Shown one piece after another: positions 17,372 through 25,580 of a stretch of DNA of 64,000 bases. Origin of the DNA: CAVXUB01 sp963764805 (lineage in GTDB: Bacteria > Actinomycetota > Acidimicrobiia > Acidimicrobiales > Bog-793); assembly GCA_963764805.1 (NCBI GenBank), contig CAVXUB010000001.1:1-64000 (forward strand), given 5' to 3'. Every line of letters begins with the position of its first letter. The first letter of the stretch is position 1. The notes under the pieces are model-generated. The model did not search any database. It saw only the letters and a list, made by a program, of their open reading frames with translations, and was not told where the DNA came from. Both the position numbers and the translations under genes were made by a program.

Positions 17372-19204
17372 TCAGGCGAGGCTTTCGCGCCAAGAGGCGT
17401 ACAAGGCGGCGTAGTGTCCCGAGCCCTCGGACAGGAGGAGGGAGGGGGCGCCATCCTCGACGATCCGGCCCGCGTCGAGGACGAGCACCCGGTCGGCGAT
17501 CTCCACCGTCGAGAGCCGGTGGGCGATGATGAGCGATGTCCGGCCGGCGAGCACCGTCTTCAGGGCGGACTGCACGAGCCGCTCCATCGGGGCGTCGAGG
17601 GCGGAGCTTGCCTCGTCGAGGATCAGCACCGCCGGGTTGGCCAGAAACGCTCTGGCGAGCGCGACGAGCTGTCTCTGACCCGCCGAAAGCCGTGTCCCCG
17701 ACTTCCCGACGTCGCTGTCGTACCCGTTCCCGAGACCGTGGACGAACGAGTCGACACCGACCGCCCGGGCAGCCGCGATGACCTGCTCACGGGTGGCATC
17801 GGGGGAGCCGAAGGCGATGTTGTCTGCGACCGAGCCCGAGAAGATGAAGCTCTCCTGCGTGACCATGGCCACGGCGCGGCGGAGCGACTGTTGGTCGAGG
17901 TCGCGCAGCGGGATCCCGTCGACTGCGACCGCTCCTTCGACAGGGTCGTAGAAGCGCGCCAGGAGCCGCGCCACGGTGCTCTTGCCCGCTCCTGTTGACC
18001 CGAGGAGAGCGACCGTCTGGCCGGCCGGCAGGTGGAGGTTGAAGTCGGCGAGGATGTCGGTTCCGCTTCGGTAAGCGAAGCGGACGTGGCTGAAGTCCAC
18101 CATCCCTTTCAGTCCTTCGGCCGGGAGCGGCGCGCCCTGCGACGGGAAGGGGACCCCCGGACGCTCGTCGAGCACACCGGAGAGCTTCTCGAAGCCTGCC
18201 GCGGCTGCCTGGAACGAGTCGTAGAACTGGCTCACCTCCGCCAGCGGCTCGTAGAAACGCTGCAGATACAGGATGAACGCGGCCAACACCCCGACCTGCA
18301 TCTGACCGCCGATCACTCGCCAGCCGCCGTAGAGCAACACGGCGGCCGTCGTCACGTTGCCGACGAGGAGGATTCCCGGCCAGTAGACGCCGAGCAACTG
18401 CAACGAGCGGCTCATCGCCTTGCGGTAGTCCTCGGACAGCTCGCCGAAGATCTCGTCGTTGCGGCCCTCGCGCCTGAAGGCCTGCACCGCCCGGATGCCT
18501 CGCAACGACTCGGTGAAGTGCACGATGACGAGCGCCATCGTGTTGCGGGTGACGCGATAGGCGGCGGTCGATTCGCGCTGGTACCAGCGCGACAGGAAGA
18601 AGAGGGGGATGAAGCCGGACAGGCAGACGAGGCCCAGCGGGAGGTCGAGCACGAGGAGGATGATCCCGATGCCGACGACAGACAGGAGCGAATTCACGAG
18701 CGTGTCGAGCCCGAGGTTGAACATGTCGTTGATCGAGTCGAAGTCGGATGTGAGGCGGGCGATCATCCGACCGGTCGTGTAGCGCTCGTGAAAGGCGAGG
18801 CTGAGGAGCTGGAAATGACCAAAGACCCGCTCCCGAAGATCGAGGATGATCTCCTGGCCGACCCGTCCCGAGCCGGATATGAAGACCCTGTACATCAGGG
18901 CTTGCAGGAGGCCACAGGCGACGATGGCGGCGGTGATGACCTCGACCGCCGCGTAGTCGTGGTGACGGACGCCGGAGATCCCCTCGTCGATGCCCAGCCC
19001 GACGAGAAGGGGGATCGCCGTCGCCGACAGGTTGGACAGGAGGATGGCGAGGCTCACCCAGGTGATGGCTGCGCGGTGCGGTCGGGCGAGCGAGCCAAGG
19101 AGCCGGCGCGTGCGCTTGCGGAGGAGCGACGTCCAGGCAGCCGGGACCTCCTCGACCTCCTCGGCGGCGATGCCGCGCCAGGACTCCACCCCGGCTGTGC
19201 TCAT
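17372..19204 (-). CDS. ABC exporter half-transporter (canonical Walker B subunit)
   Basis: 610 residues: six membrane spans (about 50-330) then an ATPase domain. Walker A is GSTGAGKST; the signature is RLSAGQ instead of LSGGQ; Walker B ends LILDEASSALD with the catalytic Glu; the H-loop is IIAHRLST. ATG 19204 overlaps the stop of the upstream ABC gene (ATGA). Known: paired half-transporters of this kind form heterodimers with one active and one degenerate ATP site. Here the non-standard signature of this subunit and the Asp Walker B of its partner would build the degenerate site. Substrate unknown (drug or lipid exporters are typical). Confidence 0.93.
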   Translation of the reverse strand: MSTAGVESWRGIAAEEVEEVPAAWTSLLRKRTRRLLGSLARPHRAAITWVSLAILLSNLSATAIPLLVGLGIDEGISGVRHHDYAAVEVITAAIVACGLLQALMYRVFISGSGRVGQEIILDLRERVFGHFQLLSLAFHERYTTGRMIARLTSDFDSINDMFNLGLDTLVNSLLSVVGIGIILLVLDLPLGLVCLSGFIPLFFLSRWYQRESTAAYRVTRNTMALVIVHFTESLRGIRAVQAFRREGRNDEIFGELSEDYRKAMSRSLQLLGVYWPGILLVGNVTTAAVLLYGGWRVIGGQMQVGVLAAFILYLQRFYEPLAEVSQFYDSFQAAAAGFEKLSGVLDERPGVPFPSQGAPLPAEGLKGMVDFSHVRFAYRSGTDILADFNLHLPAGQTVALLGSTGAGKSTVARLLARFYDPVEGAVAVDGIPLRDLDQQSLRRAVAMVTQESFIFSGSVADNIAFGSPDATREQVIAAARAVGVDSFVHGLGNGYDSDVGKSGTRLSAGQRQLVALARAFLANPAVLILDEASSALDAPMERLVQSALKTVLAGRTSLIIAHRLSTVEIADRVLVLDAGRIVEDGAPSLLLSEGSGHYAALYASWRESLA

Positions 19205-21006
19205 CGGGTGCTTGCCTCGTCGTAGTCGACGGACAGGACGGCGGCGTACTCCGGCAGCTCCATCAGCTCGTGGTGGGTCCCCACCGCAACCAATCGACCG
19301 TCCCGGAGCAGCGCCACCCGGTTGGCGAGAGCGACGGTCGAGGGTCGGTGCACGACTATCAGGCCGGTCGTGTCTCGAAGGACGCGGGCGAGGGCCTGCT
19401 CGACGAGCGCCTCGGTCTCGACGTCGAGGGCGGAGAGAGGGTCGTCGAGGACGAGGACTGCCGGCCGGGCGATGACAGCGCGGGCGAGCGCCAGTCGCTG
19501 GCGCTGACCGCCCGAGAGGGCCAACCCTTGCTCCCCGATGCGGGTGTCGAGGCCGTACGGGAGCTCTTGGACGAAGTCCGCCTGGGCGAGCTCGAGGGCG
19601 GCGGAGATCTCCTCGTCGGAGGCGCCGGGTCGCCCGAGGATCACGTTCTCGCGAACGCTCATCGAGAAGAGCACCGGGTCCTCGAAGGCGACCGCGACGT
19701 GTCGCCGCAGCGAGTCGATTCGCAGGTCACGGATGTCAGTCCCGTCGAGCGTGATGCGGCCGGAGCTGACGTCGTAGAGCCGCGTCGGCAGCGATGCCAG
19801 CGTGCTCTTGCCTGAACCGGTGAGGCCGACGATGGCGACCGTCTCTCCCGGCTCGATGATCAGGCTGATGTCCTCGAGCACCGCACGATCGCTTCCCGGA
19901 TAGGCGAAACGCACGTTCTCGAAGGCAAGCCTGCCGCTCGCTCTCCCGAGCTCGACTGCGTGTGGCCGGTTGTCGACCGTGATCAGCGCATCGAAAACCT
20001 CCCAGACCCTGTCGGCCGCCGTCCCCGCCTGCTGTGCCATCGAGAGGATCCACCCGAGGTCGATGATCGGCATCTGGAGGAGCACGAGAAGCGTGGTGAA
20101 GGCGACGAGAGCGCCCAGCGTCAGCGCTCCGTGGGCGACTGCGATGCCGCCGATGAGGACCGCCGCAGCCATCGTGAGGTTGGGGACGAACATCAGCCAA
20201 CCCCAGAACTGGGCCCGGGTCCTGACGAGGTCGAGCGACGATCCACGGAGCGTCCGGGCGGCGACCCCGAACTGCGCTCGCATCAGCGGGCCGCGGCCGA
20301 AGGCCTTCACCACGCGCATCCCGCTCGCCGCCTCCTCGACGATCGTCGCCAGGTCACCCTGCTGGTCCTGGACCTGCCGCGAGAGCTTCGAGTAGCGGGC
20401 GCCGAAGCTCTTGGCGAGCCAGATCACAGGCAGAGTGGTGGCGAGGCAGACTGCCCCGAGCGGCAGGTAGGTGGCGAACAACAACCCCATCACGACGAGG
20501 TACTGCATCCCGTCGACGACGAGGTAGATGGCGCCGAAGCCGAGGAAGCGGCGGATGGTGCCGAGGTCGCTCGTCGTCCGTGACAGCAGCTGGCCTGTCT
20601 GCCACATGTCGTGGAACTGGACCGGCAGCCGCTGCATACGCGAGTAGAGGTCGTCTCGCATCTGCCGCTCGATCTTCATGATCGCGTAGGACTGGACACG
20701 CCTTCGGGCGATGATCAATCCTGCTTCGAGCACTCCGAGACCGAGAGCGAGGAAGAACATCGGGACGAGGGCGGCGCGGTCGTGGCGGTGGACTGGGCCG
20801 TTGATCACCGCCTCGAGGACGAGCGGGATGAGGGTGATCGCCACCGTGGCGAGGACGGCGCAAACCGTCATCGCCATCATCTGGAGCGAGTAAGGCTTGA
20901 TGAATCCGCGGAGCCGCCAAAGAGAGTGGTAGGAGCCGAACGGCCTAGCCCGAACCTTGCGCGTGGCGATGCTCCGCTCCCCAGGGATCCCCGTCATTGC
21001 TTGCAC
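19201..21006 (-). CDS. ABC exporter half-transporter (degenerate Walker B subunit)
   Basis: 601 residues with a six-span membrane domain (about 40-320) and an ATPase domain. Walker A is GLTGSGKST, the signature is the canonical LSGGQ, the H-loop is VVHRPST, but Walker B ends LVLDDPLSALD with Asp where catalysis needs Glu. This is the usual mark of the degenerate subunit of heterodimeric exporters. GTG 21006 opens the frame; an ATG at 20997 is an alternative and neither has a strong ribosome binding site. It is the first gene of the pair, its stop overlapping the partner's start. Confidence 0.93.
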   Translation of the reverse strand: MQAMTGIPGERSIATRKVRARPFGSYHSLWRLRGFIKPYSLQMMAMTVCAVLATVAITLIPLVLEAVINGPVHRHDRAALVPMFFLALGLGVLEAGLIIARRRVQSYAIMKIERQMRDDLYSRMQRLPVQFHDMWQTGQLLSRTTSDLGTIRRFLGFGAIYLVVDGMQYLVVMGLLFATYLPLGAVCLATTLPVIWLAKSFGARYSKLSRQVQDQQGDLATIVEEAASGMRVVKAFGRGPLMRAQFGVAARTLRGSSLDLVRTRAQFWGWLMFVPNLTMAAAVLIGGIAVAHGALTLGALVAFTTLLVLLQMPIIDLGWILSMAQQAGTAADRVWEVFDALITVDNRPHAVELGRASGRLAFENVRFAYPGSDRAVLEDISLIIEPGETVAIVGLTGSGKSTLASLPTRLYDVSSGRITLDGTDIRDLRIDSLRRHVAVAFEDPVLFSMSVRENVILGRPGASDEEISAALELAQADFVQELPYGLDTRIGEQGLALSGGQRQRLALARAVIARPAVLVLDDPLSALDVETEALVEQALARVLRDTTGLIVVHRPSTVALANRVALLRDGRLVAVGTHHELMELPEYAAVLSVDYDEASTR

Positions 21007-21109
21007 GGTAACCAGTTTCTGGGGCTACCGGCGCGGCTCTTCGATGGGCCGAGCTGACGCCGAGCCCTCCCCCGCTACCGGCGGCGGCCCGGCGATGGCT
21101 CGCAGCGAC

Positions 21110-21352
21110 TCAGAGCAGGACGCGCCGCCGGCGCCGTGAACCGGTCGCTCCCACGACCGCTGCGATGATGACGAGCAGGGCGCCGAACGCGATGCCCGCA
21201 TAGCCGCGGTTGGTGTGCTTGCCGTTCACGTGGGCCGCATAACCGGGGAAGAACGTCGGGAGCGAGTGGGCGGGCTGCGTGAGGTACAGCACGCCGACGA
21301 CGATTGCTGCGGCACCGACAATCACAAGGATGACGACGAGGAGTCCACGCAT
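21110..21352 (-). CDS. small two-span membrane protein
   Basis: 80 residues: a first span at about 3-24 (LLVVILVIVGAAAIVVGVLY), a short outer loop (FFPGYAAH...), a second span at about 51-70, and an Arg-rich cytoplasmic end (GSRRRRR). The ATG at 21352 gives a compact protein with clear membrane topology. No named family recognised. It is separated by about 100 nt from the ABC pair on the same strand, so it could be transcribed with them. Confidence 0.65.
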   Translation of the reverse strand: MRGLLVVILVIVGAAAIVVGVLYLTQPAHSLPTFFPGYAAHVNGKHTNRGYAGIAFGALLVIIAAVVGATGSRRRRRVLL

Positions 21353-21470
21353 CGGCTCAGCGTACCTATTCGGAGTCAGACGGCACGTGCGGCTCGCTCA
21401 GCCAGGAGCAGGATGTACGACGAGTGCAGGAAGCCCTTCCGCAGTTACCGTCGCGGCAGGAGTTGCAGGC

Positions 21471-23058
21471 TCAGCGATGGAGGACCTTGCCGGTCTCGTT
21501 TCGCGGCAGGGCTGCGACGAACTCCACGTCTCTCGGGACCTTGTAAGCGGCGAGCCTCGACCGGACGTAGCTGCGCACCTCGTCGGCGGTGAGGGACGCC
21601 GAGGGAGCCAGCACCACGAGCGCCTTCAGCCGTTGCCCGAAGCCCTCGTCCGGCACTCCGATCACGGCAGCCTCGACGATCGCCGGGTGAGCGCCGAGCA
21701 GCTGCTCCACCTCGAACGGGTACACGTTCTCGCCACCGGAGACGATCATGTCGTCGGACCTCCCCGCCACGACCAGTCTCCCCGCCTCGTCGAGGTGACC
21801 CCTGTCGCCTGTGTCGAGGAAGCCGCCGATGCTGCGGGAGCGCGGGAGCGCCGACGGCAGGAGCAAGCCGTTGCGGACGAGGATCCTCCCGACCGTCCGC
21901 TCCGGCACTTCATGACCCTCCTCGTCGACGATCCGCAGCCGCGTGCCGAGCGGCGCGAAGCCCGCACAGTCGGGATCCTCCCGGAGGTCCGAGGGTCCGG
22001 CCACAGCCGCCCATCCGGCCTCCGTCGAGCCGTAGAGGTTGTAGAGGATGTCGCCGAAGACGTCCATGAACGCCGACGCCATCCCTGGCGGAAGGGCGGA
22101 ACCGCTCACGGCCACCACCTCCAGCGAGGAGACGTCGTGACGCCGGCGGACCTCGTCCGGCAACGCGAGGATGCGTTGCAACATGACAGGGACTGCCACC
22201 AGCACCCTGGCCTTGCTCCTGGCAACCGCTTCGAGCGTTCCCTCCGCATCGAAACGATCCCGCAGCACCACGTGCTCGCCCAGCCCGAGGGCGAACCCGA
22301 GATTCGCAAAGCCCCAGGCGTGGAACAGCGGCGCCGCGATCACCACGGTGTCCCGGGCTCGGTAGGGGATGCTGGAAAGGATCCCGATCACCGGTTCGAC
22401 GCTGAGCGGGACCCGGCGGGCGGCGCCCTTCGGCTTGCCGGTGGTGCCCGACGTCAGGAGCACGTAGCGGCCGCCGCGAACGCGGCGGGAACCGGAGCCG
22501 CGGCCGCCTGCCGCGCTCGAGCTCGGCTAGGGCGGCGTCCGGATTGGAGCTGTTCTCACGGCGCGTCACGATCCGCCGAAGGCCCGGTCCCGCCTCCGGT
22601 ACTACGGATGCGAACTCCTCGTCGTACACGAGCAGCGTCGCCTGCTGATCGGCGAGGACCTCGGCGAGCTGTGGTGCCGAGAAGGACACGTTGAGCAACA
22701 AGACATCGCTGCCGAGCGAGGAGAGCGCCGCCAGCACGACGATCATCTCGGCGTGATTCCGGCAGAGGATGCCCGCCCGGTCGCCGTGGCCGACGCCGAG
22801 CGCGTGGAGAGCGCCGGCGGCGCATCTCGTCCGCTCTGCGACCTCCGAGAACGTCAGCGCCTGGCGCTGGTCGGAGATCGAGGGCGCGTCACCGTGCCGG
22901 GCGGCGCCGAACTCGAGGGCGGCAGCCGCCGTGATCCCGTCACGCGCCAAGGAGGTGGCACCGCGCAGTGCCGCCAGAGGTGGCGGAGGCCGCAGCAATC
23001 CCGAACGCACGAGCGTGGAGCCGGCCCGCAGGACGGAGGACGGTTGCCAAAGGGTCAC
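21471..23058 (-). CDS. acyl-CoA synthetase (AMP-forming), frameshifted at about 22471-22488
   Basis: The N-terminal part (GTG 23058, about 195 residues) and C-terminal part (about 330 residues) lie in different frames and together give a normal-length AMP-ligase of about 525 residues. The AMP-binding loop is LLTSGTTGKPKG, followed by YGSTEAGW, FLDTGDRGH and a C-terminal lysine motif, NETGKVLHR. Known: this family activates fatty or aryl acids as acyl-AMP then acyl-CoA. The frameshift (one extra base) coincides with a perfect 8-bp inverted repeat, CCGCCGCG-aa-CGCGGCGG. Whether it is a real mutation or a sequencing slip cannot be decided here. Confidence 0.85.
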
Positions 23059-23108
23059 CGGCGACACCTTAGGAGGATGTGCACGAACTCCCTTCCCCAC
23101 CCGACGGG

Positions 23109-23142
23109 GGGGTTCAACCCGCCGAAACGGGAGCTGAACCCC
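23109..23142. promoter_or_regulatory. hairpin in the divergent intergenic region
   Basis: GGGGTTCA (23109-23116) pairs with TGAACCCC (23135-23142), and inside it CCCG (23118-23121) pairs with CGGG (23128-23131) around CCGAAA. It lies between the leftward acyl-CoA ligase and the rightward secreted-protein gene, upstream of both. It could be an operator or an RNA leader hairpin. No poly-T follows, so it is not an ordinary terminator. Confidence 0.35.
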
Positions 23143-23233
23143 GCTCCCGAGCCGTTCTGCGGACCACCCTCGAAGGCGCACGCTGATGACGGGTCACGAC
23201 AAGCGGGGCCTGACATCGACAAGGAGAAATCAA

Positions 23234-23866
23234 GTGAACAGCAAGATTCACAACCGGATCCTCTCGAGGCTCGCCTACTCCCTGGCGAGCGTGGCAGTCG
23301 CCGGCACGTTCGTGCTCGGGGGCGCAGCAGTCGCCGGCGCAGCCCAGCCGGCCGGCAGCACAGCCGGACCGTCAGCCGCCACCGCCGCTTCGAAGGCGTC
23401 GACCGTGCACATCACGTCGCATCTCGTCGTGAGCAACGTGGCTCCGACCTCACCGGAGTTCACCCGTGAGGCTCAGCCGGTGCGCGAGGGAGTCTCGCCC
23501 CGCATCAGCTGCGGCCAGTACCTCACCTACTACGAGACGGCGCGCTACACCGAGTTCGGCCAGACCTTCGTCCAGCTCACCAGCACCGACTACACCCAGT
23601 GGTGCAGCGGCCGCACCTGGACGGAGAGCTACGGCGTCTACTGCCACAACCTGTACTTCGTGGCGGCCAACTTCTTCTGCATGGGCGGCGCCTCCTGGGG
23701 CATCATCGGCCAGGGCAGCTACGAGGTGAACCCGTGGTACAACCAGCCCGTCAAGGCGGCTGTGGTGACCCCCGACGGTGTCGAGATCGAGAGCGCGACG
23801 GCCTACTGCCGGAACTACATGGCAGCGAACGGGTACAACAACGAGTGGTGCTCGCTCACCTGGTGA
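23234..23866 (+). CDS. secreted Cys/Tyr-rich hypothetical protein
   Basis: 210 residues from GTG 23234, with AAGGAG at 7 nt. A classic signal peptide (basic N-terminus, hydrophobic core at about 14-34, AGA-A cleavage site near 36) is followed by a low-complexity Ala/Ser stretch and a compact domain at about 95-210 rich in Tyr, Trp and Asn with six cysteines, probably three disulphides. The C-terminus ends NNEWCSLTW. No family recognised. Inferred: a small exported domain, perhaps a carbohydrate- or envelope-binding module. A strong hairpin terminator follows 31 nt after the stop. Confidence 0.7.
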   Translation: MNSKIHNRILSRLAYSLASVAVAGTFVLGGAAVAGAAQPAGSTAGPSAATAASKASTVHITSHLVVSNVAPTSPEFTREAQPVREGVSPRISCGQYLTYYETARYTEFGQTFVQLTSTDYTQWCSGRTWTESYGVYCHNLYFVAANFFCMGGASWGIIGQGSYEVNPWYNQPVKAAVVTPDGVEIESATAYCRNYMAANGYNNEWCSLTW

Positions 23867-23896
23867 GCCGGCCGGCGTGGCCATCACACGTTCAAG

Positions 23897-23936
23897 CGAC
23901 GGGGACCGGGTGCAAGAGGCGCCCCGGTCCCCGTCG
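23897..23936 (+). terminator. strong hairpin downstream of the secreted-protein gene
   Basis: A perfect 14-bp stem, CGACGGGGACCGGG (23897-23910) with CCCGGTCCCCGTCG (23923-23936), around a 12-nt loop, 31 nt after the stop codon. A short T-containing stretch (TAGTTTCG) follows. This fits a GC-rich actinobacterial terminator. Confidence 0.7.
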
Positions 23937-23983
23937 TAGTTTCGCGCTGCGGGTAGTTGCCGATCCGCGCGAGCCTTGACGTC

Positions 23984-24943
23984 GTGAGTCCTGCGCATCG
24001 CTCGGGCCGCTCCTGGTGGGCCATCGCTCTCGCCGCCGCATCGGTGCCACTGCTGCTCGGTTCCTGCGGCTCGAGCGCCCCCTCCGCCGGGAAGACCGTC
24101 CACCACCCGCCTACGAGCCCGGTGCAGGCGACGGCGCCGCCCACCACAGCCACTACGACGACTGCGCTCCCCACCACGACCTCGAGGCCGCCGACAACGA
24201 CCGCTGCGCCGACGACGACGGCGCCGGCAGCCACGCAGCCCACTCAACCGCCGCCGCCTCCGACGACCTTCCCGCCGTACGTGCAGCCGTCACAGCCACC
24301 TCCCGCACCGCCGCCGATCCGCCAGCCGTCCGCCTCGCACCCGCTGCAGGTGCTCGAGATCGGCGACTCACTGGGCGAGGATCTCGGGCTCGGCTACAAC
24401 TACTTCTCGCACCCGCTCGTCGACGTGCTGCAGGAAGCGGTCGGTGACACGGGCCTTGCGAACGAGGCCTACTACTACTGGCCGGGAGAGCTGGAGGCGG
24501 AGCTGCACGAGTACCACCCCTCCGTCGTGATGGTGATGCTCGGCGGCAACGACGGCCAGTCCTTCGTCCAGGACGGCCAGTACGTTCAGTTCGGAACCCA
24601 GCTCTGGCACACCGACTACTCGCAGCGGGTGTCGCTGATGATGGACGAAGCGGTCTCCGCCGGCGCGTGGGTCCTCTGGGTCGGCATGCCCGACGCGTGC
24701 AACAACGCAGGCTTCTCGAACGAGATGTTGACCGAGGACCAGGTCTACGAGCAGCAGGTCGCCGAGCATCCGGGCGTCAGCTACCTCAGCGCCTGGGACC
24801 TCTTCGACGGCCCGCCCGACGGCTGCCGCCTCGACCTGCGCTCGGACGGGTTCCTCCACCTCGATTCGAACGGCATGGTGGACATCGCCCAGGCTGCCAT
24901 CGCCGCGATGCACGACGACTGGCACATCTCACTCGGCTCCTGA
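23984..24943 (+). CDS. SGNH-hydrolase lipoprotein (DUF459-like)
   Basis: 319 residues from GTG 23984. A lipoprotein signal ends in LLLGSC; a long Thr/Pro-rich linker (about 40-115) follows, then an SGNH domain with block I EIGDSLGEDLG, block III GGND, and a C-terminal DGFLHLDSNG carrying the catalytic Asp/His region. Known: SGNH/DUF459 proteins are esterases or O-acyl transferases acting on cell-surface glycans. Inferred: anchored on the outer face of the membrane, with the linker crossing the wall. It is located in a run of exported-protein genes on the same strand. Confidence 0.85.
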   Translation: MSPAHRSGRSWWAIALAAASVPLLLGSCGSSAPSAGKTVHHPPTSPVQATAPPTTATTTTALPTTTSRPPTTTAAPTTTAPAATQPTQPPPPPTTFPPYVQPSQPPPAPPPIRQPSASHPLQVLEIGDSLGEDLGLGYNYFSHPLVDVLQEAVGDTGLANEAYYYWPGELEAELHEYHPSVVMVMLGGNDGQSFVQDGQYVQFGTQLWHTDYSQRVSLMMDEAVSAGAWVLWVGMPDACNNAGFSNEMLTEDQVYEQQVAEHPGVSYLSAWDLFDGPPDGCRLDLRSDGFLHLDSNGMVDIAQAAIAAMHDDWHISLGS

Positions 24944-25007
24944 GGATATTCCTGGCCAAGCCTCCTAACTGGGGCTTCGACGGCGGCACACTCGGTAGCA
25001 TGCCGGG

Positions 25008-25469
25008 GTGCCCAACCCCTCCGTGTCCTACAGCACTCCGTGGGGGGCGGCGATGCGGGACGCGTTCGCCGTGCCCGCCATCATCCGGGAGCGGAACGTC
25101 GTCGAGGTGATCGCCCGCCAGATGGTGGACCTGTTGCCTCCGCACCTTCCCGCAGCACCCCCCGGCGAGCCCTCGAGGTCATGGGCCGAGACGACGTTCA
25201 CGCCGGCGCTGAACCTCGTCAGCGCATTCGTGCAGGCACTGTCCGAGGGGGAGCTCGATCTCGCCATCTGTGGGTTCGGCACTGTGACGGGGCCGTCGCC
25301 GGGAGTCCCACAGGAGACCTCGAGCCCGGTCGACGACACGATGGCGACGCTGCAGCGCCGTCTCGGCGGCCAGCGTCCCAATCCGGAGTGGGTCAAGTGG
25401 CTCTACGAGCAGCTCCGGTTCTTCGTGTCCAATCTCCCGCCGCAAGGGTCTCCACCTCAGGCCAGCTGA
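25008..25469 (+). CDS. hypothetical protein (153 aa)
   Basis: GTG 25008 opens a 153-residue frame with normal composition, mixed helix, no signal peptide and a Pro-rich C-terminus. It contains a hydrophobic segment LDLAICGFGTVTG. I recognise no family. It lies between two exported-protein genes on the same strand and may be co-transcribed with them. The upstream ribosome binding site is weak. Confidence 0.55.
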   Translation: MPNPSVSYSTPWGAAMRDAFAVPAIIRERNVVEVIARQMVDLLPPHLPAAPPGEPSRSWAETTFTPALNLVSAFVQALSEGELDLAICGFGTVTGPSPGVPQETSSPVDDTMATLQRRLGGQRPNPEWVKWLYEQLRFFVSNLPPQGSPPQAS

Positions 25470-25580
25470 CGGCCACACGAGGGCCGCTCCCTGAGCGGAG
25501 ATTGGGCATTGCCACGATCGTCACCGCGTCCTAGCGTCCGGCTTGACACCGGAACCCTGCAACCGAGGGAGGATGCCGTG

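Noticed and set aside
18032..19225. 397-codon open frame on the plus strand opposite the ABC transporter
   Set aside because: It is antisense to a well supported ABC gene, has an acidic and Gly/Arg-biased composition typical of GC-rich shadows, and shows no family motif.
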